NCBI RefSeq assembly: GCF_021653975.1
Contig: NZ_JAJKFK010000010.1
Coordinates: 62,001 to 126,000, forward strand
DNA from: Amycolatopsis sp. GM8
GTDB lineage: Bacteria; Actinomycetota; Actinomycetes; Mycobacteriales; Pseudonocardiaceae
Length of the DNA: 64,000 nt
Direction: 5' to 3'
Shown here: in pieces, positions 34,202 through 41,063 of the stretch
Numbering within the stretch: the first letter of the stretch is position 1
How the letters are laid out: every line of letters begins with the position of its first letter
Position numbers and translations under genes: made by a program
Notes under the pieces: generated by a model
Seen by the model: only the letters and a program-made list of their open reading frames with translations
The model's database searches: none
What the model was told of the DNA's origin: nothing

Positions 34202-36358
34202 TCAGCCGGGTTGTGACGCCGGAGCGGCCGCGGGCGCCGCTGTACCGCGGGTGGTGGATTCGAGCAGCACCTGGGCCACGTCGCGGATGGTGACATCCGC
34301 GGCCTGGTTTTCGCTCTGTCGCTGGACGAGTCCGTCGGACAGCATCACCTTGCAGAACGGGCAGCCGGTGACGATGGTGCCCGCCTCGGTGGCGATGGCC
34401 TCGTCGACCCGTTCCAGGTTGATCCGTTTGCCGATCTTCTCTTCCATCCACATGCGGGCCCCACCGGCGCCGCAGCACAGCGAACGGTCCGCGTGCCGGG
34501 GCATTTCGGTGAGCGTGGCGCCGGTGGCCTCGACGAGTTCCCGTGGCGGGTCGTAGATCTTGTTGTGCCGCCCCAGATAGCAGGGGTCGTGGTAGGTGAG
34601 CGGCCTGCCCGTGACCGGGCCGACGCCGTTGACCGTCGTGCCGGCGACGGGGGCGATCGGGACGAGCTTGCGTTCGCGCACCAGACGGTTCAGCAGCTGG
34701 GTGTGGTGCACGACCTCGTAATGCCCCTCCAGCTGCGGGTACTCGCGGCCGAGCGTGTTCAGGCAGTGCGGGCAGGTGGTGACGATCTTGCGGGTGCCCG
34801 GCTCGCGGCCCTCGAACACCGCGTTGAGCGTCTCCTTCGTCTCCTGCGCGAGCATCTGGAAGAGGAACTCGTTGCCGGAACGGCGTGCGGGGTCACCGGT
34901 GCAGGTTTCGCCGTCGCCCAGCACCGCGAACGTCACTCCGGCGATGTGCAGCAGTTCCGCGGTGGCCCGGACGGTCTTGCGTGCGTTGTCGTCGAACGCG
35001 CCGGCGCAGCCGATCCAGAACAGGTATTCGACGGCGTCGTCGAGATTCCCGTCGCACACCGGTACCTCGAAGTCCAGATCCTTGGCCCAGTCGAGCCGCT
35101 CGGAGTTGTTCTGCCCCCACGGATTGCCCTTGTTCTCCAGGTTGCGGAACAGGGTGCCGAGCTCGGTCGGGAACGCGGACTCGATCAGCACCTGATGCCG
35201 CCGCATGTCGACGATGTGGTCGACGTGCTCGATGTCCACCGGGCACTGCTCGACGCACGCGCCGCAGGTGGTGCACGACCACAGCACGTCCGGGTCGATC
35301 ACGCCGCCTTCGCTCGCGGGACCGACCAGCGGCAGCTCGGGGCGGTCCGCGGGATCCTTGCCACCGATCAGATACGGCGCCTGGCCGAACAGGTGGTCCC
35401 GCAGGTCCATGATGACCATCTTGGGGGACAACGGTTTCCCGGTGTTCCACGCGGGACACTGGCTCTGGCAGCGACCGCACTCGGTGCACGTCGCGAAGTC
35501 GAGCATGCCCTTCCAGGTGAAGTCCTCGATCTTGCCGCGGCCGAAGATCGCGTCCTCGTCAGCCTCCTCGAAATCGATCGGCTTGCCGCCCGACTCCATC
35601 GGCAGCAGCGGGCCGAGCGCGTCCGGCAGCCGCTTCACCGTGACGTTCACCGGCGCCAGGAAGATGTGCAGGTGCTTGGAGTTGAGCACGATGTTCAGGA
35701 ACACCAGCATCACGCCGATGTGCAGCAGCAACCCGACGTTCTCCACCACGACCAGCGTGCCGTGGTCCACAGAGGACAGCAGGTGGCCGATGCCGATCGA
35801 GACCCAGGCGCCCGAGGAGTACGGGAACGTGCCGGCCGCCGAGGACGCGCCGCGGAACAGGAACATCGTCCAGACCACGTTGAAGATCATGAACAGGATC
35901 AGCCACGCGCCGCCGAGGTGCGAGCCGAAGAACCGGGACTTGCGCTCCTTGCGATGCGGGTCCTGGCGGATCCGGATCACGGTGAACACGATCAGCGAGA
36001 CCAGCACCGCGACCGCGATGAAGTCCTGCAGGAAACCGAGCACCCCCCAGTGCCCGACCCACCAGATGCTGAAGTGTTCGTCGAACAGGGCGCCGTAGGC
36101 CTCGAGGTAGACCGTCGCGAGGATGACGAATCCCCAGAACGTGAAGAAATGCGCCAGCCCGGGGACCGACCATTTGAGCAGCTTGCGCTGGCCGAAGACC
36201 TCGGCCAGATGAGTGCCGACCCGCTCGCGCAGGTTTTCGGTGCGGCCTTCCAGCGGCTGACCGGACTTGATCAGGCGGTTCAGCCAGACCGTTCGTCTCA
36301 GGGCCAGGGCGAGACCTACGACTGTGATCACGATGCCGAGAATCATCCGGACGAGCAC
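34202..36358 (-). CDS. Membrane Fe-S oxidoreductase, EtfD-like
   Basis: The 718-residue protein has several N-terminal membrane helices (about residues 5-230, with heme- or quinone-site-like His residues) similar to the NarI/HdrE gamma domain. Two [4Fe-4S] motifs follow (CTECGRCQSQCP near 291 and CTTCGACVEQCP near 362), then two CCG domains (HDPCYLGRHN, CCGAGG; TTCPHCLNTLG). This layout matches mycobacterial EtfD (Rv0338c), which moves electrons from electron-transfer flavoprotein to the quinone pool during fatty-acid oxidation. GTG 36358 is chosen for its GGAGG 5 nt upstream. No etfAB lies nearby. Confidence 0.85.
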   Translation of the reverse strand: MLVRMILGIVITVVGLALALRRTVWLNRLIKSGQPLEGRTENLRERVGTHLAEVFGQRKLLKWSVPGLAHFFTFWGFVILATVYLEAYGALFDEHFSIWWVGHWGVLGFLQDFIAVAVLVSLIVFTVIRIRQDPHRKERKSRFFGSHLGGAWLILFMIFNVVWTMFLFRGASSAAGTFPYSSGAWVSIGIGHLLSSVDHGTLVVVENVGLLLHIGVMLVFLNIVLNSKHLHIFLAPVNVTVKRLPDALGPLLPMESGGKPIDFEEADEDAIFGRGKIEDFTWKGMLDFATCTECGRCQSQCPAWNTGKPLSPKMVIMDLRDHLFGQAPYLIGGKDPADRPELPLVGPASEGGVIDPDVLWSCTTCGACVEQCPVDIEHVDHIVDMRRHQVLIESAFPTELGTLFRNLENKGNPWGQNNSERLDWAKDLDFEVPVCDGNLDDAVEYLFWIGCAGAFDDNARKTVRATAELLHIAGVTFAVLGDGETCTGDPARRSGNEFLFQMLAQETKETLNAVFEGREPGTRKIVTTCPHCLNTLGREYPQLEGHYEVVHHTQLLNRLVRERKLVPIAPVAGTTVNGVGPVTGRPLTYHDPCYLGRHNKIYDPPRELVEATGATLTEMPRHADRSLCCGAGGARMWMEEKIGKRINLERVDEAIATEAGTIVTGCPFCKVMLSDGLVQRQSENQAADVTIRDVAQVLLESTTRGTAAPAAAPASQPG

Positions 36359-36403
36359 GTATCCTCCGCACGGGAACGACAACAGCGGCGCCTGCGGGCT
36401 AGA

Positions 36404-36850
36404 TCACGTTACCTCGGACGTGGCGTCACTGTGAAGTACACCGAAGCCGGTGTAGTAGCGGCAGGCGAGCGCGGCGCACTGCATCTTGCGGATCCGCCAG
36501 TACTTGCGGAACAGTTGCGGCTCGCGCAACCGCGCCGGATGGAGCCCGAGCCGCGGGTAGTGGCGGATACCGTAATGCTTGTCGTGCCGCCCTGCTTCGA
36601 ATTCGCCCGTCGCCCAGCCCAGCCACGCGCGGCGGAGCATGATCGACGAGCAGGTGCCGGTGCCGCCGGTCCGGGCCGTGTGGCAGCAGAATCGGTGGAG
36701 GACGCGGAGATCGGGTAAGCCGCCGAGATCGACCGCCGGGATCGCGGGTGCCACGTGATCGATCACGACGTAGCCGGGATGGCGGTGATCGCCGGTGAAG
36801 CGAACCGGCAGCGCGCAGTAGAAACAACCGAATCCGTTGAGCCGGGCCAT
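36404..36850 (-). CDS. Hypothetical protein with HNH-like zinc motif
   Basis: This 148-residue protein has no confident family. The first half has a CxxC pair (GFGCFYC), a VIDHVAP segment and a CC-H cluster (LHRFCCHTARTGGTG), in the order of a degenerate HNH/zinc-finger nuclease. The second half is basic and rich in Tyr, Arg and His (YPRLGLHPARLREP, FRKYWRIRK). ATG 36850 has GAGGAGG upstream. It is transcribed alone, from a region with a TTGACA box and a TGTGA palindrome. Nuclease activity is speculation. Confidence 0.6.
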   Translation of the reverse strand: MARLNGFGCFYCALPVRFTGDHRHPGYVVIDHVAPAIPAVDLGGLPDLRVLHRFCCHTARTGGTGTCSSIMLRRAWLGWATGEFEAGRHDKHYGIRHYPRLGLHPARLREPQLFRKYWRIRKMQCAALACRYYTGFGVLHSDATSEVT

Positions 36851-36881
36851 GGGCGAGCCTCCTCGGTGCCAGGCCCGGCCA

Positions 36882-36911
36882 GTGTGACCTATCACACGCC
36901 GACGCTGTCAA
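36882..36911 (-). promoter_or_regulatory. Predicted promoter/operator of the HNH-like gene
   Basis: A consensus -35 TTGACA lies on the minus strand at 36911-36906. Downstream is the palindrome GTGTGA-CCTA-TCACAC (36882-36897), which overlaps the expected -10/start region. Such placement suits a repressor site. Confidence 0.4.
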
Positions 36912-37066
36912 GAACGAGGAGGAGACCGGGCCCTCGATCCGGCCGAATGGCCTAATCGGCGGGATCCGCCCGATCGCCGCGAGGGTTCGCTCAACCGGCC
37001 CTCAGTTCTCACCGCTTGTACGCGTAATCGAAACCCGCTCCTACCCTGGCCGCGCAACGGTGAGCC

Positions 37067-38656
37067 GTGCTCCTGACCACGCGGCTCTCCGCGCCGGCAC
37101 AGGCCGCGGCACGCGCACTGGGGGTGTACCTCCCGGTGGCGGCGGTGGCCGTCGCCGTGCTGGAGTCGGCGACCGACGTCTTCCCGGACAACGGGCTGAT
37201 CAGCGTGATCACCCCGCTGCGCCTGGTCATCGGCGCCGCGCTGATCGCGCTCGTGGCGACCGGCGCCCGGGCGAGCGCCTTCGTGACCCGGATCGACGTG
37301 CCGATCGCCGTGCTGTTGCTGGTCGCGCTCGCCGGCACCGTGCTCGGTCACCGATCGGGCGCGCCGTTTCGCGAACTGTGCACCGAAGTCGCGCTGTTCT
37401 ACCTCGTCGTCGGTTTCTTCCGGTCCCGGCCCGAGCCGTCGGCACCGATGTCGATGCTGGCTCTGGTCGCGGTGACCATCGCGGGCACCGTCGCACTCGC
37501 CCAGATCAGCAACCAGACCCCGACCGGGTTCTGCGCCGGCGGACTCCTGGGTGAAGGCGTCTGCGGGCATGGCGACTCGGCGGTCCGCGCGATCGGCACC
37601 TTCGCCAACCCCAACGTGCTCGCCGCGTTCCTGCTGCTGCTCGCACCGCTAGCGGCGCTAGCACCGCGGCTGGCCACCGAGCGAACCACCCGGCTGCTGC
37701 TGACCGGCCTTGCCGTGGTCGGCTTCGGCGCCGTGCTGACCACGTTCTCCCGCGCCGCCTACGTCGCGGCGTTCGCCGGACTCCTGGTCATCGTGGTCGT
37801 CCGCTGGATCCTGCCCCGGCTCAACCGCAACCAGATCTGGCTCGTCGTGACCGGCGGCGCGGGCGCGCTGGTCGCGCTGACCGTCGGGCTCATCGCTCTC
37901 TCGCGCGGCGGCGGTTCGCTCTACGGCCGCGGAAGTGCCTGGGGGACAGCGATTCGCGTGACGGAGTCGGATCCGTTGTTCGGCGTCGGGCTCGGCCGCG
38001 CCGGCGCGGTCATCAGCGCGAACACCACCGCCGGCCCGTTCGCGCACGCGCACAACCTTTGGCTCAACTGGCTGGTCGAGACGGGCGGCGCGGGTTTCCT
38101 GGCGTTCACCGTGATCACGGTCGCCGCGGTCTACTGCGCGGTCCGGCTCGCCGCCCGGGGCAGGGCGACAGGCGTCGCCGCCTTGGCCGGGCTGACCGGG
38201 TTCTTCCTGATGAGCCTGCTCGACGACCCGGCGAACCTGTCCCGGATCGCGATGGCGATGTGGCTCGTGCTGGGCGTGGTGATGGCGGAATCGCAGCCGC
38301 GGTGGCGGGATCCGGTCGTCGCGCCACGGCCCAAGGCACCGCCCCGAACCAGGACAGCCCAGACCGGCCCGAAGACCCGGGTCGTCCCGCGACCCCGGCG
38401 CGCGCCGGTCGCGGCCGAGCGCACCCGCCCCGTCCTGCCTCCCGTGGAAAAGCCCGCCGAGGTGACCCGGCCACAGCGCAAGGCGCCGACACACCCGACT
38501 CCCGTCCCCGGCCTCGAAGCCCCGCGGCGCCGCCGCCCGCCCCAGCCGCCCGGCGAACACCCGCAGCCTCCCGCGCCCCGGCGGACCTCGGGCCAGCACC
38601 GATTGCCCGATCCGCCGCCGCGCACCGAAGACGAGCGCCCGGAGTGGCCGCGCTGA
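37067..38656 (+). CDS. O-antigen ligase/Wzy-like membrane protein with basic Pro-rich tail
   Basis: The 529-residue protein has about ten to twelve membrane helices over residues 20-405, with the ligase-type periplasmic region GTFANPNVLAAFLLLL, SRAAYVAAFAG and the HNLWLNWLVETGGAGF motif typical of the Wzy_C/O-antigen ligase family. A 115-120-residue tail rich in Pro and Arg follows (AAERTRPVLPPVEKP and similar), probably cytoplasmic and disordered. Family members polymerise or attach glycans on lipid carriers. The start is GTG 37067 with a weak ribosome site. There are no neighbouring glycosyltransferases. Confidence 0.75.
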   Translation: MLLTTRLSAPAQAAARALGVYLPVAAVAVAVLESATDVFPDNGLISVITPLRLVIGAALIALVATGARASAFVTRIDVPIAVLLLVALAGTVLGHRSGAPFRELCTEVALFYLVVGFFRSRPEPSAPMSMLALVAVTIAGTVALAQISNQTPTGFCAGGLLGEGVCGHGDSAVRAIGTFANPNVLAAFLLLLAPLAALAPRLATERTTRLLLTGLAVVGFGAVLTTFSRAAYVAAFAGLLVIVVVRWILPRLNRNQIWLVVTGGAGALVALTVGLIALSRGGGSLYGRGSAWGTAIRVTESDPLFGVGLGRAGAVISANTTAGPFAHAHNLWLNWLVETGGAGFLAFTVITVAAVYCAVRLAARGRATGVAALAGLTGFFLMSLLDDPANLSRIAMAMWLVLGVVMAESQPRWRDPVVAPRPKAPPRTRTAQTGPKTRVVPRPRRAPVAAERTRPVLPPVEKPAEVTRPQRKAPTHPTPVPGLEAPRRRRPPQPPGEHPQPPAPRRTSGQHRLPDPPPRTEDERPEWPR

Positions 38657-38715
38657 AACCTTCCGACGGTACGGTCCCGGTGCTCGCGACCACGCCACGT
38701 CGAAAGGGCCCCTCG

Positions 38716-39321
38716 ATGAAGCTCTACGCGGACCGTCCGTTCCGCCGCGTTTCCCAGTTCCTCAGCGATCTTTTCGCGCTCGCGGTCACCGCGCTCGCGA
38801 TCCGGACCGGACTGGAGGTCCATGCCCAGGTGATGGAACTGCGGGCACCCGGCGACGGGCTGGTCGACGCCGGTTCGGGGCTGCGCAACACCTTCGACTC
38901 CGCGGCGAACAGCGCCGACGACGTTCCGCTCGTCGGCGGCACGCTCGCCCGCGCGCTGCACACCGGGTCCACCGCGGGCATCAAGCTCGCCGACGCCGGC
39001 CGGTGGCAGATCGACGCGGTGCAGCATCTGGCTTTCTGGCTCGCGTTCCTGATCATCGCGGTGCCCGTCACGTTCCTCGTCGTCACCTGGCTGCCGCTGC
39101 GGTGGCGCTTCGCCCGCCGGGCGACCGCCGGCGCCCGGCTGCGCGGTCTGGGCACCGCGGGTTTCGACCTGCTCGCGTTGCGAGCACTGACAGCGGAACG
39201 GCTGCCACGCCTGGCCACGACGACCGACGTCACCGAGGGCTGGCGCGAGCAGGATCCCGTCGTCATCGCGGAACTCGCGCGCTGGGAACTCCGGCGGATG
39301 GGCCTGCGCGCGGTCCGGTAG
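38716..39321 (+). CDS. Hypothetical membrane protein
   Basis: The 201-residue protein has one N-terminal membrane segment (FLSDLFALAVTALAIRTGLEV) and one central segment (LAFWLAFLIIAVPVTFLVVTWLPL), with an external stretch between them. It ends in a charged cytoplasmic tail (LLALRALTAERLPRLA, VVIAELARWELRRMGLR). No known domain is recognised. AAAGGG lies 7 nt before ATG 38716. It follows the ligase-like gene on the same strand and may be co-transcribed. Confidence 0.75.
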   Translation: MKLYADRPFRRVSQFLSDLFALAVTALAIRTGLEVHAQVMELRAPGDGLVDAGSGLRNTFDSAANSADDVPLVGGTLARALHTGSTAGIKLADAGRWQIDAVQHLAFWLAFLIIAVPVTFLVVTWLPLRWRFARRATAGARLRGLGTAGFDLLALRALTAERLPRLATTTDVTEGWREQDPVVIAELARWELRRMGLRAVR

Positions 39322-39325
39322 GCCG

Positions 39326-39811
39326 TCAGAGCGGGAGCAGCGTGAGCTGTTCGAGGTCGAGCAGCTCGCGCTTGCGCCGCAGCCCGCCCGCGTAGCCGGT
39401 CAGCTTCCCGTTGCCGCCCACCACCCGGTGGCACGGAATGAGGATGGACAGCGGGTTGCGGCCCACGGCGGCGCCCACCTGCTGCGGATTGGCGTCCCCG
39501 TTCAGCCGCCGCGCGAGTTCGCCGTAGGTGGTCGTTTCGCCATACCCGATCTCGGCGATCAGCGCCCACACCCGCCGCTGCAGCGGGTCGCCGCGAGCGT
39601 CGAGTGGCAGGTCGAACTCGCGCCGCTCGCCGGCCAGGTACTCGTCGAGTTGCGCGGCCACGTCGCCGAATCCCTCGTCGTCGCGCGGACCGAAGGTCTC
39701 GGCAGCCGGCCGGTACCAGTGGTGCGGGAAGTACAGGCCGACGATCGTGTTGCCGTCGCGCACAATGGTCAGATCGCCGAGCCGGGTCGGCAGCACCGTG
39801 TGTGTGTTCAT
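39326..39811 (-). CDS. Methylated-DNA-protein-cysteine methyltransferase (Ogt-like)
   Basis: This 161-residue suicide repair enzyme has its acceptor Cys127 in LIPCHRVVGGNGKLTGYAGG. The RVWALIAEIGYGETTTYGELARR helix-turn-helix that flips the damaged base precedes it. It transfers alkyl groups from O6-alkylguanine to itself. ATG 39811 is chosen because the next frame-upstream Met lies inside the divergent control region. It faces a sigma factor gene across an 18-bp palindrome. Confidence 0.9.
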   Translation of the reverse strand: MNTHTVLPTRLGDLTIVRDGNTIVGLYFPHHWYRPAAETFGPRDDEGFGDVAAQLDEYLAGERREFDLPLDARGDPLQRRVWALIAEIGYGETTTYGELARRLNGDANPQQVGAAVGRNPLSILIPCHRVVGGNGKLTGYAGGLRRKRELLDLEQLTLLPL

Positions 39812-39837
39812 GTCAGGCAGACGCGCGAGGCCCGGCA

Positions 39838-39855
39838 AACGTGAGATCTCACGTT
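39838..39855. promoter_or_regulatory. 18-bp perfect palindrome in the alkylation-repair divergent region
   Basis: AACGTGAGATCTCACGTT reads identically on both strands. It lies midway in the 73-bp gap between the ogt-like gene and the divergent sigma factor gene. A dimeric regulator bound here could control both sides. No match to a known operator is claimed. Confidence 0.6.
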
Positions 39856-39884
39856 CCGGCGGGCCGGGACGTCTTCGGGGGGTG

Positions 39885-40364
39885 ATGGTGCGACCGTTCG
39901 AGCAAGTCGTGGCCGACTACGGGCCGATGGTGCTGCGCGTGTGCCGCGCGGTGCTGGGGCCGGTCGACGCCGAGGACGCCTGGTCGGAAACGTTTCTGGC
40001 CGCGTTGAAGGCGTACCCGGAGTTGCCGCCGGACGCCAACGTCGAGGCCTGGCTGGTCACCATCGCCCATCGCAAGGCGATCGACACGACCCGCGCACGG
40101 GCGCGGCACGCGATTCCCATGGACAGCCCGCCGGACCGGCCGAGCCGGGACGGCGTGCCCGGGGACGGCGGCACCGAGGTGTGGGACGCGCTGGCGCGGC
40201 TGCCGGACAAGCAGCGCGCGGCGGTGGCCTATCACTACGTGGCCGGGCTGCCGTACAAGGAGATCGCCGCGATCACCGGAGGGAGCACCGACGCGGCGCG
40301 CCGGGCGGCCGCGGACGGCATGAAGGCCCTGCGCGGCGCGTACGGCGAAGGAGGAAAATCGTGA
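39885..40364 (+). CDS. RNA polymerase sigma-70 family factor (ECF-like)
   Basis: The 159-residue protein has sigma region 2 (FEQVVADYGPMVLRVCRAVLGPVDAEDAWSETFLAALKAYPEL) and region 4 (LPDKQRAAVAYHYVAGLPYKEIAAITGGSTDAARRAAADGMKAL). No anti-sigma gene of the usual kind follows; instead its stop overlaps a DNA-repair methyltransferase gene (TGATG). It probably directs an alkylation-damage response (inference). A GGGGGG run precedes ATG 39885. Confidence 0.87.
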   Translation: MVRPFEQVVADYGPMVLRVCRAVLGPVDAEDAWSETFLAALKAYPELPPDANVEAWLVTIAHRKAIDTTRARARHAIPMDSPPDRPSRDGVPGDGGTEVWDALARLPDKQRAAVAYHYVAGLPYKEIAAITGGSTDAARRAAADGMKALRGAYGEGGKS

Positions 40365-40954
40365 TGAGTGAACAGTTTCTGGCTGGTCTGTCCACAATGG
40401 AGGACGAGACGATCGCGCGGCTGCGCGCGCGGCTGGCGGTGACGGCCGAGCGTGACGGCCTGCTGGACGTGGCCTACCGAACGGTGGACACCCCGGTGGG
40501 CACGCTGTTGCTGGCCTCGACCGGGCAGGGTCTGGTGCGGGTGGCCTACGACCGGCACGACGAGGTGCTCGCGGCGCTGGCGGAGGCGGTGAGCCCGCGG
40601 ATCCTGAACGCACCGGACCGGCTGGACAGTGCGGCGCGCCAGCTGGACGAGTACTTCGGCGGGCGGCGCCGGCGGTTCGAGCTGCCGCTGGATCTGCGGC
40701 TGGCCAAGGGTTTCCGCCGGCAGGTGCTGAGCCATCTGCCGGAGATCGCCTATGGCCGAACCGAAAGCTACGCCGAGGTCGCCCGGGCCGCGGGCAGCCC
40801 GAGGGCGGTTCGCGCGGTCGGCACGGCGTGTGCGACGAACCCGCTGCCGGTCATCATCCCGTGCCACCGGGTGATCCGCTCCGACGGCGGCTACGGCGCC
40901 TACGTCGGCGGCGAAAGCGTCAAGAAAACCCTTCTGCTGCTGGAAAAGGCGTGA
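40364..40954 (+). CDS. Methylated-DNA-protein-cysteine methyltransferase, sigma-linked
   Basis: This 196-residue second alkyltransferase has acceptor Cys167 in VIIPCHRVIRSDGGYGAYVGG and the DNA-binding segment FRRQVLSHLPEIAYGRTESYAEVARAAG. Its N-terminal about 35 residues (LSTMEDETIARLRARLAVTAERDGLLD) are not part of the core fold. Given the 1-nt overlap with the sigma factor, they could contact it. That regulatory idea is inference; the repair function is well supported. GGAGG precedes the ATG. Confidence 0.9.
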   Translation: MSEQFLAGLSTMEDETIARLRARLAVTAERDGLLDVAYRTVDTPVGTLLLASTGQGLVRVAYDRHDEVLAALAEAVSPRILNAPDRLDSAARQLDEYFGGRRRRFELPLDLRLAKGFRRQVLSHLPEIAYGRTESYAEVARAAGSPRAVRAVGTACATNPLPVIIPCHRVIRSDGGYGAYVGGESVKKTLLLLEKA

Positions 40955-40958
40955 CGCT

Positions 40959-41063
40959 TCAGCTGTGGTCGAACGGGCAGCCCTGGCCCTGTCCGGCATC
41001 GCCAGGTGCGCCGCAGTAGAACGCGACGCCCTTCACCTCGCCCTGCTCCACCGGACGAATGTT
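40959..41063 (-). other. Out-of-frame remnant of the receptor gene's C-terminus
   Basis: In the frame next to the end of the 43348 gene, codons from 41063 to a TGA at 40959 read NIRPVEQGEVKGVAFYC and continue to a Cys-containing GCPFDHS end. That looks like a genuine C-terminal tail with paired cysteines. The annotated frame instead stops at 41033. The join between LSIRS and NIRPV lacks the usual connecting strand region, which suggests a deletion with a frameshift. Confidence 0.55.
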
